The translations under genes and the position numbers were made by a program. Of a stretch of 64,000 nucleotides of DNA, positions 37,971 through 50,715 are shown one piece after another (position 1 is the stretch's first letter; the number at the start of each line of letters is the position of its first letter). The notes beneath the pieces are model-generated. The model did not search any database. It was given only the letters and a program-made list of their open reading frames with translations, and was not told the origin of the DNA. The stretch is from NCBI GenBank assembly GCA_028095005.1, contig JAMFTS010000016.1:1-64000 (forward strand), given 5' to 3'. The stretch comes from Rhynchospora pubera (Eukaryota; Streptophyta; Magnoliopsida; Poales; Cyperaceae).

Positions 37971-40690
37971 GTCTGGTTTGTGTTTTTGTAATTGTTGATT
38001 TATTTGATTATAAATATTTTTCTCGTTTCATTCAGCTCAACGGTACCAATGGTTACTGTTGTTTTGAGCTTTTTTTTGGACAAATTTGTTAAACCAGTGT
38101 TGTATGTTAGATGCAATTTTGTTATGTTATTACACAAAATGTTGAACATTGTGGGTTTTTGCGTATATACACCTACCTAGCAACCATGATTTATGTACAT
38201 CACAATTCACAAAATGCTTTAATTTCTTTCTTATAAGCATTGTGCATTCTTCAGGTGGACCATCCCTAAATAAAGTTCACGATATTCCTTTTCCTCGATA
38301 TCTGAATTTCTTAATAGCTAGAATATTTTAATGTGCTATCGCGTTTTATCAGGGACATGCATGTTTGTAGAAAACTTTGGATCCATATGTAATCACTATA
38401 TAACTGCGGGACCCACTGTAAAAAAAAAACATGTGTTTTCCGATGTAATTATGTAGGGGCTATCTTTTTGTTTTTCTTAAATAGCAGCGGTGCAATTTTT
38501 TCCAGTTGCATCAACACTAACTCATCAGCCGTGCAACCAATGGTGGGGCAAGACAATATGGCCTCTCAGAGACCCGTTAAAGTAATTGATGCCAGGAACA
38601 GACACAGAAGATCCATCGGTGGCACTGTCAATGAACAGTTCCTCTGACGATCCAGAGTTCCAGACTAAAAATGAAAAAAGAAAAGGAAATGTGCGTAAGG
38701 TCCTTATCGTTTGATGGATGTCGATTGAAAGCTTGAAGGCTATGCAATGACTAATTTAGCGTTTTGATCTTATCTTTTGTTTAAAAAAAGAAGAACAATC
38801 ATAAAATTTTTTGGAGGTGTTATGACGTATTGACGGCACTTTCATCTGAATTTTGAAGTGTAGTTTTTTTTTTGTTTAAAAAAAATGTTAAAACCTGGTC
38901 GGGTCCAGATCTATTTTAGATATATATATCTACGAGGGTACGAGACGGATCCAGGTCAGAAGTATTTTATTCTTCTTTTAAATATCTTAGCTCTTGACCT
39001 AAGACGACTTATGATCTATATTATTTTTCTTTTCTATGCTACAACAATATTGGATTTTATTACGATGAAAGTAAAAAATTGACTGTTAACATCTAAATTC
39101 AGATATTTGTACTAAAAAAAATCATAGAGATGCCAATCAAAATAACGATGAATGAAATAAATCTTAGGTTAATCATATATAATAATTTCATTTTGATATT
39201 GGAATCCATCATTATGACTTTAAGCTGGAAATTCCAACTGTACTTTTATAGTTTTCTTATCAAATATCTAATAAGTTCAAATTATATAAACTTTGACACA
39301 TAACTAATATAAAAAGGCTAATTATTTTTTGTTATATACTTTTTAAGTTTGCTAATTTATTCTTACTTGAATTAAGAAAAACTCTCAATTTATTAAGATA
39401 AAGACGTCATCAATGAATTCTACCATTTGTATTTTTGTGGAGTTAACTGGATTGTATACACAACAAATGAACAGTAAGAAATAAGTCTAATCAGAAATAT
39501 TTTTTTGAAAAAGATTAACATAAAACATTACTAGTTTTGTTTACTCCCTCACGTGTTGAGAAACAGACAACGTTACATCTTTTCTCCCTGTCACTTTTTC
39601 TGTTTTTTTGACATACTAGGTAGAAGGCTACCAAGTTATTTTCTCCCTGTCACTTGAGATTACTGAACCACATGTTTTCTTTGCGTTGGTAACATAATGT
39701 TTTCTTTGCGTTTTCTCTTCTGTCCTACGTAATGTCTTTATGTAAATTTTCTTGCAAGTATGAGTTCGATCGATCTCTACAGACTAAGAGTCCATGCTTA
39801 ATAAAATTTCTATTTGATTAATTAGGGCGAAGAAATTACATCATGTAATAAATAGTAAGTGTAATATCAAACAATATATTGGGTGAATTATGCATTATTT
39901 TTTGTTAGTGTATTCAAATGATGTAATAAATAGAGTAAATGAAGCGCAAACCATATATCGATTAGTGTAAATAAAGTGTAAATCTTGTATACATGAGTAT
40001 ATTCAAATCAGGTGTTTTAGGTGCAATTTTAGGATTTATGAAAATCCTTAAAGTAATTCTCTATTCCAATTATGTATTAGGAGAGATGTGGGAATTGCTT
40101 CCTGCACGCCTCTTCTTTAGAGATCCACTCCTTTTTTTTTAAATGACTTAAATATCTTTGAAAGAGTTGCATCATTAGAGAACAAATTGAATGAGGACGA
40201 GGGGCATTTTCGGAATTCCCGGAGAGATGCTAATATCACAATCATGTAATAATTAGTTTGAAGAAACTGTGAAATCACGTATATATAGTTCTAGTATACA
40301 CGGTATCATTATATATATTAAAATTCAGATAGAAAGAAGTAAAACATAAAAGAGGTACAATTTTTGTGCTAAGGATACCATTTTTTTTAAAAAAAAAAAT
40401 TTGTATTTTTTAACTGTACAAGTCTTCTCAGTCCACTGTGTTATTTTATTCTCTGCCAAAGGCAATGGAATTAACAAACTATACTATCTAGGAAAATGAT
40501 TGTAGAGGGCGACGGGTAACGAAGTGATTGTACAAAATGTTGAATGAATGCGACAATACAGAGAAAAATGAGTGGAGTCCAAAGAATGAAATGCAAAACG
40601 AGAAAAGGCATTTCCTACGGGATGATTATTTAAAAGAGAAAACAAAGAAGGTATTTCTTTGTACCACCTTAACGAATAATTACAAATTGG
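37971..40690. other. UTP20 3' UTR and intergenic region
   Basis: Starts with the UTP20 3' UTR (AATAAA-type signal near 38270). At 38520-38714 a non-AT-rich patch is open on both strands: plus strand 38589-38714 reads MPGTDTEDPSVALSMNSSSD and 21 more residues to a stop. I cannot assign it. The rest is AT-rich with no gene or element end that I can support. Confidence 0.45.
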
Positions 40691-40691
40691 T

Positions 40692-41342
40692 AATAAATTC
40701 ATTGATTTTTAATGTACTAGGGATGCATGATGCGTCTGCGCAATTATATATATATTTGAAGTTTGTTAAAAAGAGATCAAAGTATCATAAAAATAAAGAA
40801 TTCAGTTAAATACTTAAATATAATAAATTGACATTTTATAATTTTAACATCTCGATCGAATGTCAAATTAACTTTAATAATGTTAGAATTTTATATGAAC
40901 AAGAGGATACATCTTGTCAAAAAAAAAATCGATGCTTGTAAATAAAATACAATTTAAGAGTACGAGGGTAATTTAATGACACTAAAAATATGTAAGATAT
41001 TGTGTACATGTTGTGTTGTTTTAAATACATGCATCTTGGATCTGGCATCACGTCATGTTTGCACGAGTTAATATTTTGAATGTATCACGTCATGTCGTAT
41101 AGTGTCATATTAAAAAATCATTACAATCCATTAAAAAAAAAAAAATAAAAATATGTAAATTTATATGATTTTATTTTCACTTGATATATTATATAAAAAA
41201 ATAGTGATGGAATAAAAAACAACTATGAATAAGTATACTAAGTTATGATATAAATTAATTTTAATTGTATTAAGTTATAAATAGTATGATGAAAAAAACA
41301 CTAATAATAATTTTAGTCGCATCATGTGTCATGCGTTATGTG
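40692..41342. repeat. Segmental duplication, copy A
   Basis: About 650 bp starting AATAAATTCATTG. It matches copy B (from 41554, offset 862 bp) through landmarks such as CATCTCGATCGAATGTC, ATGAACAAGAGGATACA, CACGTCAT and a shared end at TCATGCGTTATGTG. Differences are scattered substitutions and short indels. Non-coding. Confidence 0.8.
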
Positions 41343-41553
41343 AAGGTCAACAATTGTTTAGATTAAAAATTTTGTAAAATACCAAAAAAATACTAAAAAA
41401 ATTCAGAAAAATGCAAAATTCAATCTCCAAAAAGATTTCAATATGGAGAACACATTGAATGGTTCAGATTGACTGTTAGAATCTCAAAAATTGAGATTTC
41501 ACCATAACTGACGGTCTCATCCGTCAGTAGCGACTGATTTTAGTCTACCTCAC

Positions 41554-42328
41554 AATAAATTCATTGATTTTAATTTACTAGGGATGCGACTGTGCAATCA
41601 TATATATATTTTTTAAGTTTGTTAAAAAGAAGATCAAAGTATCATAAAAATAAAGAATTTAGTTAAATACTTAATTATAATAAATTGACTTTTTATATTT
41701 TTAACATCTCGATCGAATGTCGAATTAACTTTAATAATGTTAGAATTTTATATGAACAAGAGGATACAACTTGTCAAAAAAAAAAAATCGATTCTTGTAA
41801 ATAAAAATTAAGAGTTCGAAAATATTTGTGAACATGTTGTGTTGTTTTAAATATGTGCGTCTTGGATCTGTCATCACGTCATATTTGCACGAGTTAATGT
41901 TTTGAATGTATCATGTCATGTCGTGTCGTGTTACTCCGTGTAGTGTCGAGTGAAAGAATTGGCTATTAAAACACATTATGACATGACCGTCTAAAATGAT
42001 TATTTAAACGTATACAATCATGTTAGAACTTATGTTAATAGGTTAAAATTTCATTACAAATTATTTTAAAAAATTTTAAATAAAAATATATGATTTTATT
42101 TTCATTTGATATATTATATATAAAATTAATGATTTTATTTTCACTTGATATATTATATAAAAAATAATGATGGAATAAAAAACGACTATGAATAAGTATA
42201 CTAAGTTATGATATAAATTAATTTTAATTGTAATAAGTTATAAATAGTATGATGGAAAAAAAAAACATTAATAGTAATTTTAGTTGCATCATGTGTCATG
42301 TGTCATGTTTGTGTCATGCGTTATGTGC
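41554..42328. repeat. Segmental duplication, copy B
   Basis: Diverged copy of 40692-41342, longer because of extra sequence around 41935-42110. It includes a GTGTCGTG-type stretch at about 41925-41950 related to the core at 16300-16945. Non-coding; may be an unrecognised mobile element duplicated in tandem. Confidence 0.8.
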
Positions 42329-42843
42329 CACGTGTCATGTCATGCATGTTAAAACATGTCTATATCTAGAAGTTTCCAACATGACACATCGACATTGTCG
42401 TGTTATATTATTCCCAACACGCGTCATATTAAACAAGCTTGCGTGACGTGTTAGCACGATCGTATTAGTTCAATGAAGAACCATGAACATATGTGAAAAA
42501 CAACCTTACTTTTACTTATTTATTTATATGGAATTTTTTCCAAAATAAATTTTAAATACTCATCGAAGTCCTAATGAATTACATTCATTTATGAATAGTC
42601 TAATTTCAACTCATGTAACAAAAAAAAAAAAAACTAATCCATGATATAATTACCCTACCAATAATCTTACTTATTTATATTATATACACAAGTTATGTTC
42701 CTATATTTATATACGGTCACTAATTAACAATTTAACATAGAAATTATTATTGGTATAATTGCAAATGTGAATTATGCAAGGTTATTTGCAAATTACAGCT
42801 GTATTTTTTAATTCAATCTTTGGATTTGCTGAAAAATTCGTGC

Positions 42844-42850
42844 TATAAAG
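42844..42850 (+). promoter_or_regulatory. TATA box of the anthranilate synthase gene
   Basis: TATAAAG in GC-flanked context, followed about 35 bp later by the CT-rich leader. A likely donor in the leader (TCTCAG|GTAAAAC at about 43049) suggests a 5' UTR intron before the ATG at 43533, but its acceptor was not fixed. Confidence 0.55.
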
Positions 42851-43532
42851 CCACCATCTGACCATAGCAACTCTTCAAACGGTGGCGCCGTTCTCCCTCT
42901 CCCATAAACCCAAAGAAATTAACTTCTCTTCTCCTCTCTTCTCTCAATCCACCACTGCATTCCTCCCTCTCGCCATCTTCTCCTCTCGAAATTCACTAGA
43001 ATCTCTGCTCGTATTCTCTCTTTCTCACTTTCATCCTCTCCATCTCTCAGGTAAAACCTCTGAGACCTATTCTTCTTCTATTTTCTTCATATTGTAAGGT
43101 ATAAAAATAAAAAACGGAGAGAGAAGAATCAAAGAGACGGGTTCGAATTACTGGGAAGAGACTAGAGAGGAAGCTTCAAAGCCTGAGAGGGTATTTCCGT
43201 CTTTTACAAAATTTTTCCGTGCTTTGCTAATTTGAGGCGTGCAGGAAGCAGGATGTCTGAGGTGAAAGAGTGAATGCGAGACTTTTTAAATTAGTCGAAT
43301 GAAAATTTGTTAATCGTTGTTAATTTTGTCAATCCATTTTACTAAGTGAAGTGTATAACATCTTTTCTCAAGGAAGCTGATTTGGTGAAGTGGTTCTGTG
43401 CCTCCGTCTTGACTCTCTAATATAATCGGTTGAGACCAGACAACCAAACTCTTCCCAATATTTTGCAACTTTGGGAAGTGAAAATTAACCGAGAGACACC
43501 AATAGCAAGAGGGGAAAAGTGAAAAGAAGAAA

Positions 43533-46500
43533 ATGCAGATTCAATCCTTATCCTTTGATGTCACTCTCCGTGGCCCGTATTTCCCCAGAAGCTCTCTGTC
43601 AAGAACTTTCACATTTCCCTCTCCCTTTACTAAGCCTGTAAAATGCTTCTCCCTTAAGCACACAGTTCCCACTTTCACCACAAGTGCGAGGCGCAAGATC
43701 AGATGCAAGGTGTTCTCTTATCACCTGGATGCAAGAGGTACTTTTGTTTCAAACAATCAACTTCTCTTTTTATCGTTTCTGTTTGTCATGTAGATGTGCC
43801 TGTGATTTGAGGGCTCTTGTGGTTGATCTCGAACTGTGATGATTGATAGCTGTGTATTATACTTTTCTTTCTTTTTGGGTTTAAGCTGAGAAAGAGGAGC
43901 TGGCCAGGTTCGTGAAGGCATCAAAGAAAGGGAATCTGGTTCCACTGCAGCATGCCATATTTGCCGATCATCTGACGCCAGTGCTCGCATACAGGTGCCT
44001 TGTCCAGGAGGATGACCGTGAGGCTCCTAGCTTCCTTTTTGAGTCTGTCGAGCAGGGCCCCAAAGGCACCAATATGGTAAGGCTCTTAAGTCTTAAATAT
44101 GAAATGTAAAGTGAATGTCTGTAATACAAGAGTATTATTTATTTGACACTTGTAAGGCGACAGCCATTTTAACAGCAAATGTTTGACTTATCCAATTGAT
44201 CCGTTAATTATTTCTGATGGTATATTTAGGGGCGGTACAGTGTGGTGGGGGCCCAGCCTGTGGTTGAGATTGTGGCCAAGGAGCACTCGGTGTCAATAAT
44301 GGATCATGAGGAAGGAAAGCTAACAGAGGAGAAGGTTGATGATCCCATGTCCATTCCTCGCAGGATCATGGACAACTGGAACCCTCAGCTAATAGAGGAT
44401 CTCCCTGATGCCTTCTGTGGTAATACATGTCTTCCTTTTACATATATTGCACTATTTTGGAATATCTATTCGTAGGCCACAACTATGCTGTTGAGTTTCT
44501 TTCTTCATTACCTTCATGGCTTTATGCATAGATCGCTCTGCAGTTGTATGTTTGCATACATGTGCGTGCATCTAAAATAGCCTAAGGATCTTGAGGGTTT
44601 GTGGTCTGAGCATACATGTGTCCTGCTTATCAGAAGGCCTTCATAATTTCCTTGTAGCAAGTCAGGTCTGTTTCTGGTAACAGAAGTAGCGTACCAGTCA
44701 GACTGTCGAGGAGTCCCACAACTGTTACTGGTGTATGTTCCATATTTTCACGAAGCCATGTCTTTGTTGCCCCTTTTAGTGTGTCCTCTAGATTCTCTAA
44801 CAACTGCTTCAAAGAGAGAAAATCAGTATGATTGTCTGTCTCACTGTTTTCAGAGGTCGATGACTAAAGCATATTGCATTTCTCTGTTGCTAAACACACC
44901 AACCTAAACTACTTGAGACCAACTACAAGGCCTGCTCTTCATACTTTGGCAAAGTTGGAGCAAACACAATAATAAGATTAATATTTGAAATAGAGTGTGT
45001 TACCAATTACATTTGCTTCTGGGTTAGTATTTAAATTTGCTTGCATGTAACCAACAACAAGCAATGTGTAAGGGACCAATCTTATGTCCCTACTAGAGCA
45101 TGCTCAGCGTGAGAGTTATCCGTCTTAATAACATTATATAAATGCAGGAGTCTTGTATTACTAATTACAGAATCCTACCGAGCTTATGATTAAAAGTAGC
45201 TATCTTGCTCCCAGTAGTGATATTATTCTGAAATGTTCAGGAACTTGAAAAAGTTTGATAAAGTTCTCATTCAACCTGATCATTAATTTGGATTTTGAGC
45301 ATGTTGCTCAAGTTGCTGCTGTTATAGATTGTGTGGTTATAAATCAGGAACTATTCTCTTGCATGATTTACATCCCATCCTTGGCTTGTTTCCGGTGACA
45401 ATCTCAAAAGTATGTCTGCCAGAATAAAAAAGTTAGATAGACTAGGTTACAAATTATTTGGTAATGGTCCCGTAGTGGGCGAGGTTTTTTTTTTTGGTCA
45501 ATCATGCTTTCAATGTTGCTATGAGGTGAATTTTCTTTTAGACAGTTAGGGTTTTCATTGGCATCAGTGGAAGAATTAAGGGAAGAAAAGTTTTGCAATT
45601 GAGCTTAACAATTAGCGGTATATCTTTGGACCTGAGTAGTATACTGGTATGGCACTGATGTTTTAAATTACTAATGTGTTCACAGCAGTAGGCTTTACTT
45701 CTAATTTAGGTGTTCAAGCCGCCTAAAGGTGTGGATATTCAAAAATGGAAAAGTAGGTGTTTAAACTAGTGACAGCCCATATCTATATTACCTTGGTACA
45801 TTATTTGGTCTCTATTTACTTGTCAAATGTTGTATGGAACAGTAGCTCAAGTGAACTTCTCTGTAAATAATTGATGTTTTGGTCACTCTTCTTCGCATGG
45901 TCCTCTCTCTCTCTCTCTCTTACTCACTGCTTTTGCCCCCTTTTGTTTCCTTTCAATAATATCTTTATTTTGACTCTGTGACTAAATAAATTCCCTGTGT
46001 TGAATCACTACTTAGATTAAGCATTTAGAGAGGGTTTCTGAAAATTTTCTGAACTCTAAACTATATTGGTCAGTAATATTTTTCTTTCTTTGTAGCTAAG
46101 TTTATTGAAAAATTTTATTGATTGTGCCTTGCAGTTTATCTATATGCCCTGTAAACTTTCTTACTATGTGTTTAAGCAATGGACACAATTGGTTCTTCCA
46201 AATGTAGCTGTTATCTATTAGTTTTGGTATTTTCTTTTACAGGTGGCTGGGTAGGTTATTTTTCATATGACACAGTGCGCTATGTTGAGAAGAAGAAGAT
46301 CCCGTTTTCTAGTGCTCCTCTTGATGACAGAGGTCTTCCTGACATTCATTTGGGTCTCTATACTGATGTAATTGTGTTTGACCATGTGGAAAAGGTAATG
46401 CCAGTTCTAATAGTTTCTAAACTCTTTTTAAGTTTTCTTTTTAAAGACTCATAGCTGTTTCTCATTGAGTTTCTATTTCATTTTGTATTCATTAAGTTTT

Positions 46501-49251
46501 TGCTATTATTAACGTTTGCTTGTAAAAGATATCTGTTAGTTTTATTGATTGGTACTTTTTATTCGTTTTAGAAAGCATATGCTATTCATTGGGTGCGGTT
46601 AGATCAGTATGCTTCTGTTGAAGAGGCCTATCAAGATGGGAAGAATCAACTCAACACATTTCTTTCCAGAATACACAATGAGAATGTGTGAGCATTCTTT
46701 TGCTATGGCTGTTTAATTCTTGAGAAAGAGTCTGTTTTTATTTTCAAAGGAATTGGACAAAAAAATTCCTAAACCGTGCCAAAAATGTTTTTTTTTTCCT
46801 TTCTTTTTGTTTTTTTAGCCCGACGCTCTCTGCTGGATCAATTGTGCTAAGTACATCCCAATTTGGCCCCAAACTGAAGAATTCCTCAATGACGAATGAA
46901 GAATACAAAAGTGCTGTTTTAGAGGCAAAGGAACATATCTTGGCAGGGGACATATTTCAGATAGTGCTAAGTCAACGATTTGAGAGGAGAACCTTTGCTG
47001 ATCCTTTTGAGATCTATCGGGCACTGAGGATTGTCAACCCCAGTCCTTACATGACTTATTTACAGGTCATTAGTATATACTGATTATTTGTTATTTTTTT
47101 TGTCTGACATAAACAATCTTGCGATGTGTAGATTAAAATTAACTGAGTTGGCCTTATGATATGTAGTTATGTACTTAATATATTTCTTTGTTCATTTTGA
47201 AGCAAATATTCAGGCACGTGGGTGCATTTTGGTTGCATCAAGTCCAGAGATTCTGACTCGTGTGAAGAAGGTTTGTTCATATTAATGCAATTATTGTTAG
47301 CATAGACAATATTAGATACCTAGAGAGGCAGTTGGTTTGCTTGATGATATGCAAGTGCCTTGCAGGGAAATATTGTGAATCGGCCTCTTGCTGGCACAGT
47401 CAGGAGGGGGAAAACAGAAGAGCAGGATTTGTTGCACGAGCAGCAATTGTTGAGCGATGAAAAACAATGTGCTGAGCACATAATGCTTGTTGATTTGGGA
47501 CGAAATGATGTTGGAAAGGTTTGAGCTCTCTCGAGTATTGCTTCTGTAATTGTTATCTAACTTAATATTACAAAATATATCCTGCTTTATAATGAAGCCA
47601 TGAAAATCCGCCACTTTTCAACTGGTAAGTGAGTTTCTGTTTAGATAATGGACTGGACCTTGCAAGTATTGAGAGTATTGTTGGTTTTTTAAGAATTTAG
47701 TTGCATTAAATTATAAAATCTGCATACTTGTGTGCGACTCTGTTGAAGATGGAAGTGTGATCTTTGCAGTGGACTCTAGTTGGAGCCATTCTGGTCCAGG
47801 GATCTCCCACTTGTCAAATGCCAGACCTGGGTTACTGGCTATTGACCTTATGGAATGGGTTTTATAGATAAAATCCATTACTGTAATGTGGTGGAACATG
47901 CATTGATCAACTAGCTGCTATTAAAAATTAGAATAAAGTTGGTAAATTGAAGGACAAATTGTTTTTCTTGGTGACAAAGTAATGAAATGTTCTTTGGTTT
48001 GTATTAGGTTTCGAAGTTTGGATCGGTGAAGGTGGAGAAGCTCATGAATGTGGAGAGATACTCCCACGTCATGCACATTAGCTCCACTGTAGGCTCAATA
48101 CTTTGTTTCTTTGTTTTCAACCAAAAAAATTGCTGCATTGTATTAGTATTTTAGTTTACATTGGTGTACAATTTTAACAGGTAACAGGGGAGTTGCTGGA
48201 CAATCTCAGTTGCTGGGATGCACTCAGGGCTGCTCTGCCGGTTGGAACTGTCAGCGGGGCTCCCAAAGTAAGTTGCAATTTTCTTTTCTTTTCAAACAAA
48301 AATCCTGGTTGGTTGTGGTTACTCATACCTGATTATGGTATGCCATCCGTTATGAGTGCAAAATAGAATGGCCAAACTAGCAGTGTGGCACCTGTGTCCT
48401 TTTTTTTACTGGCCATTGACTGCTCTTTGGTTTTTATTTATTTTATTGCAGAATGAGAGTACATGGTGTAAATTTATATTGCTCTGTGAGTAAATTTATA
48501 TTGCATTAAGCCATTTCAGAAAAGTATTGTATGTATCTCCCATTTTACCTCTTTGAATTGATGGTATATTGTCAGCCATACTTGATACTGTATTAGATAT
48601 GCTACCCATTGTTAGATGGCTCACCAGATATGCTACCTGTTGTTGAATTTTCTCACTCTGTAAAATAGAAACTTGAAATAAATTCTGATTAGGGTGTCTC
48701 AATATAGGAATATCAAAAGTAAAAGGGGGAAAAAAAATGTATGTATATCTGTTTGGGCATACATCGCAACTGGCTTCTCTTAACTGGTTTTGTCTATAAC
48801 ATATGTACTTTGGTCACTATTGATGGCAGGTACGAGCCATGGAACTGATAGACCAGCTGGAGGTCACTAGACGGGGTCCATACAGTGGGGGCTTTGGTGG
48901 GGTTTCATTTTTGGGGGACATGGACATTGCCCTTGCCCTAAGAACCATCATCTTTCCAACAGGTTCCCGCTTTAACACCATGTATTCCTACAGGGATGCC
49001 AAGCAGCGCCGTGAGTGGGTGGCCCACTTGCAAGTATCCATCCTAAACCAATTTTTATCTTTTTACCTTACATTTTGTTTCCTATGCTTTTGTCTCTAGC
49101 CATGTTTTGACTTTTGACACCTAATTGGTAGGCTGGGGCCGGGATAGTTGCTGATAGTGTACCGGCAGATGAGCAACAAGAGTGTGAAAACAAGGCTGCC
49201 GCTCTAGCTCGCGCTATCGACCTCGCTGAGTCAGCATTTTTAGAGCAGTAA
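43533..49251 (+). CDS. ASA1: Anthranilate synthase alpha subunit, plastid
   Basis: Converts chorismate and ammonia/glutamine to anthranilate, the entry to tryptophan and indole metabolism, with a glutaminase beta subunit in plastids. 12 exons: 43533-43737, 43886-44076, 44230-44419, 46243-46394, 46572-46687, 46819-47065, 47214-47270, 47366-47518, 48008-48088, 48181-48267, 48830-49033, 49132-49251; 1,803 nt, 600 aa, close to the plant norm. About 65 N-terminal residues, rich in Ser, Thr and Arg and poor in acids, form a transit peptide. LFES at about 119-122 and NPSPYM at about 358 are the tryptophan-sensing blocks, both in usual form, so feedback inhibition is predicted. Catalytic blocks in order: GDIFQIVLSQRF (about 328), RPLAGTVRRG, DEKQCAEHIMLVDLGRND, PVGTVSGAPK (484-493), GPYSGGFGG, AGAGIVADS. 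Third intron 1.8 kb, no element recognised. Isoform ASA1 versus ASA2 cannot be settled here. Confidence 0.96.
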
Positions 49252-49380
49252 GACTTCTGATTAGGCTGTTGTTGCTGACTGCTAAGAAGTGACTATCGAG
49301 GGACTAGGTGTCTAGTTTAAAAATGCTATAAACTGTTTCCTTTTACATGGTCTAGTGCAATTGACATTAATGTATGACAG

Positions 49381-49386
49381 AATAAA
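49381..49386 (+). terminator. Poly(A) signal AATAAA of the anthranilate synthase gene
   Basis: AATAAA 130 bp after the stop codon, a typical plant distance. Confidence 0.45.
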
Positions 49387-50328
49387 TACCGATTGTTCAA
49401 TGTCTTGACAATTGGCTGAGAAATAGAGAATAAAGATTCAATTTCCAGAGCAGTGGGTGTGGTATATTTACAGAAATGCGGACAGGCCAGGCTTGAGTCC
49501 AATATAAACAGGAATCCGTTTTTCTTCTGGCGAAAACGATTTTAGTTATGTGCCCATCCATATACATGATAAAAAAATATCATGTAAATGTCACTTCATG
49601 TCATGTTATCGATTTTAAGGTACAAATATAACAAAGTACTGTTGAAATATAAGGAGTTATGTCCCTTGACATCAGCTGTCAAGTTCTCGGAAAAAAAGTA
49701 CTGTTGAAATAAGGAGTAAGAATGTTTAGTAGAAAATTGATGATGACGATACATATAATATAATTAGTTTTATGGACGGAATTATAGCTCGTAAATGCCT
49801 TTGATTTAACTGTGAAATTCGTTGTTGCAATTGAACAGCATTCGCAACAGATCGTTAAAGCAGTAAATTTTTGTTTGCACAAATCCTCAGAACAATAGAA
49901 TAGACTCTTGTCCCGATTGTCACAATTACTTTTTTTTTTTTTTTTACTATATGTACGGGTCCGTGCATAAATAAAGTTTTAATGAAGATTTAAGCCGATA
50001 ATATAGCCCATACTTCCCATAATACATCTTGATGCAAAAAAAAGAAAAAAAGAAAAAAAAAAGAAAACACATAATCGATGATATTTAAAATCTCATATTT
50101 AAGTATTTAACTGTAGAAAGCTCTTCGTCCTCCCTCTCTGGATTGACTGATATGAGTGTTATCTTGCCAATACTTCTCCTTGAACTGCCATACGTGACAC
50201 GCACTGTCCCTTCTCCTGGTCACTCTGCTGGCTCACCCGAGACTCATGCTTGCAGTGCCCCAGCTTCTGTTCGGGACTTCGGGCTCCTCCTGCATCACTC
50301 CTGGCTGTGTTCCCTTTTTTAATCTCTT
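49387..50328. other. Intergenic, no supported gene
   Basis: Mostly AT-rich. A less AT-rich patch at about 50120-50310 (CT- and GC-rich) directly precedes the LTR at 50329 and may be older repeat or coding relic; I cannot assign it. Confidence 0.4.
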
Positions 50329-50524
50329 TGTTAGAGTATGGTTGTATTAGGTAGGAGATATAAAGATTGTATGATTGTTGGAGATTGATAACAATAGATA
50401 TTGTAGAGGATTGGTAGGAGATGCACTATTAGAGATAGTTAGTACTAAAATTAGAGTAGTCTATAAATACAATATAATTGTAATCATTTTAATCACAATT
50501 AATACAAAACTCCTTTCTCTATCA
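50329..50524 (+). repeat. Short LTR (196 bp) of an old retrotransposon
   Basis: Begins TGTTAGAG and ends TATCA, with a TATA-like CTATAAATA near 50460. It is followed at once by TGGTATCTGAGCC (50525-50537), one mismatch from the initiator tRNA-Met primer site. No second LTR was found, so the element is truncated. LTR length is in the range of TRIM or short-LTR Copia elements. Confidence 0.75.
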
Positions 50525-50715
50525 TGGTATCTGAGCCAGTACTATTCTGAAATTAGACTCACGCCTATCCCAGAATAATGATCTTATAGCCACCTATTCC
50601 ACTTAATAAACAGTTCTTTTTATATTTCAGAAATTTTTATTCCTATTCTATTCCCTATTTCCTCTTATCCCATCTCTAAATCCGACAATAAACCCAGATC
50701 CTGCCTCTCTCTACG

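Noticed and set aside
42882..43097. 71-codon frame in the anthranilate synthase leader (possible upstream peptide or alternative start)
   Set aside because: It begins with GTG, not ATG, and a likely splice donor lies inside it; it is better read as 5' UTR with an intron.
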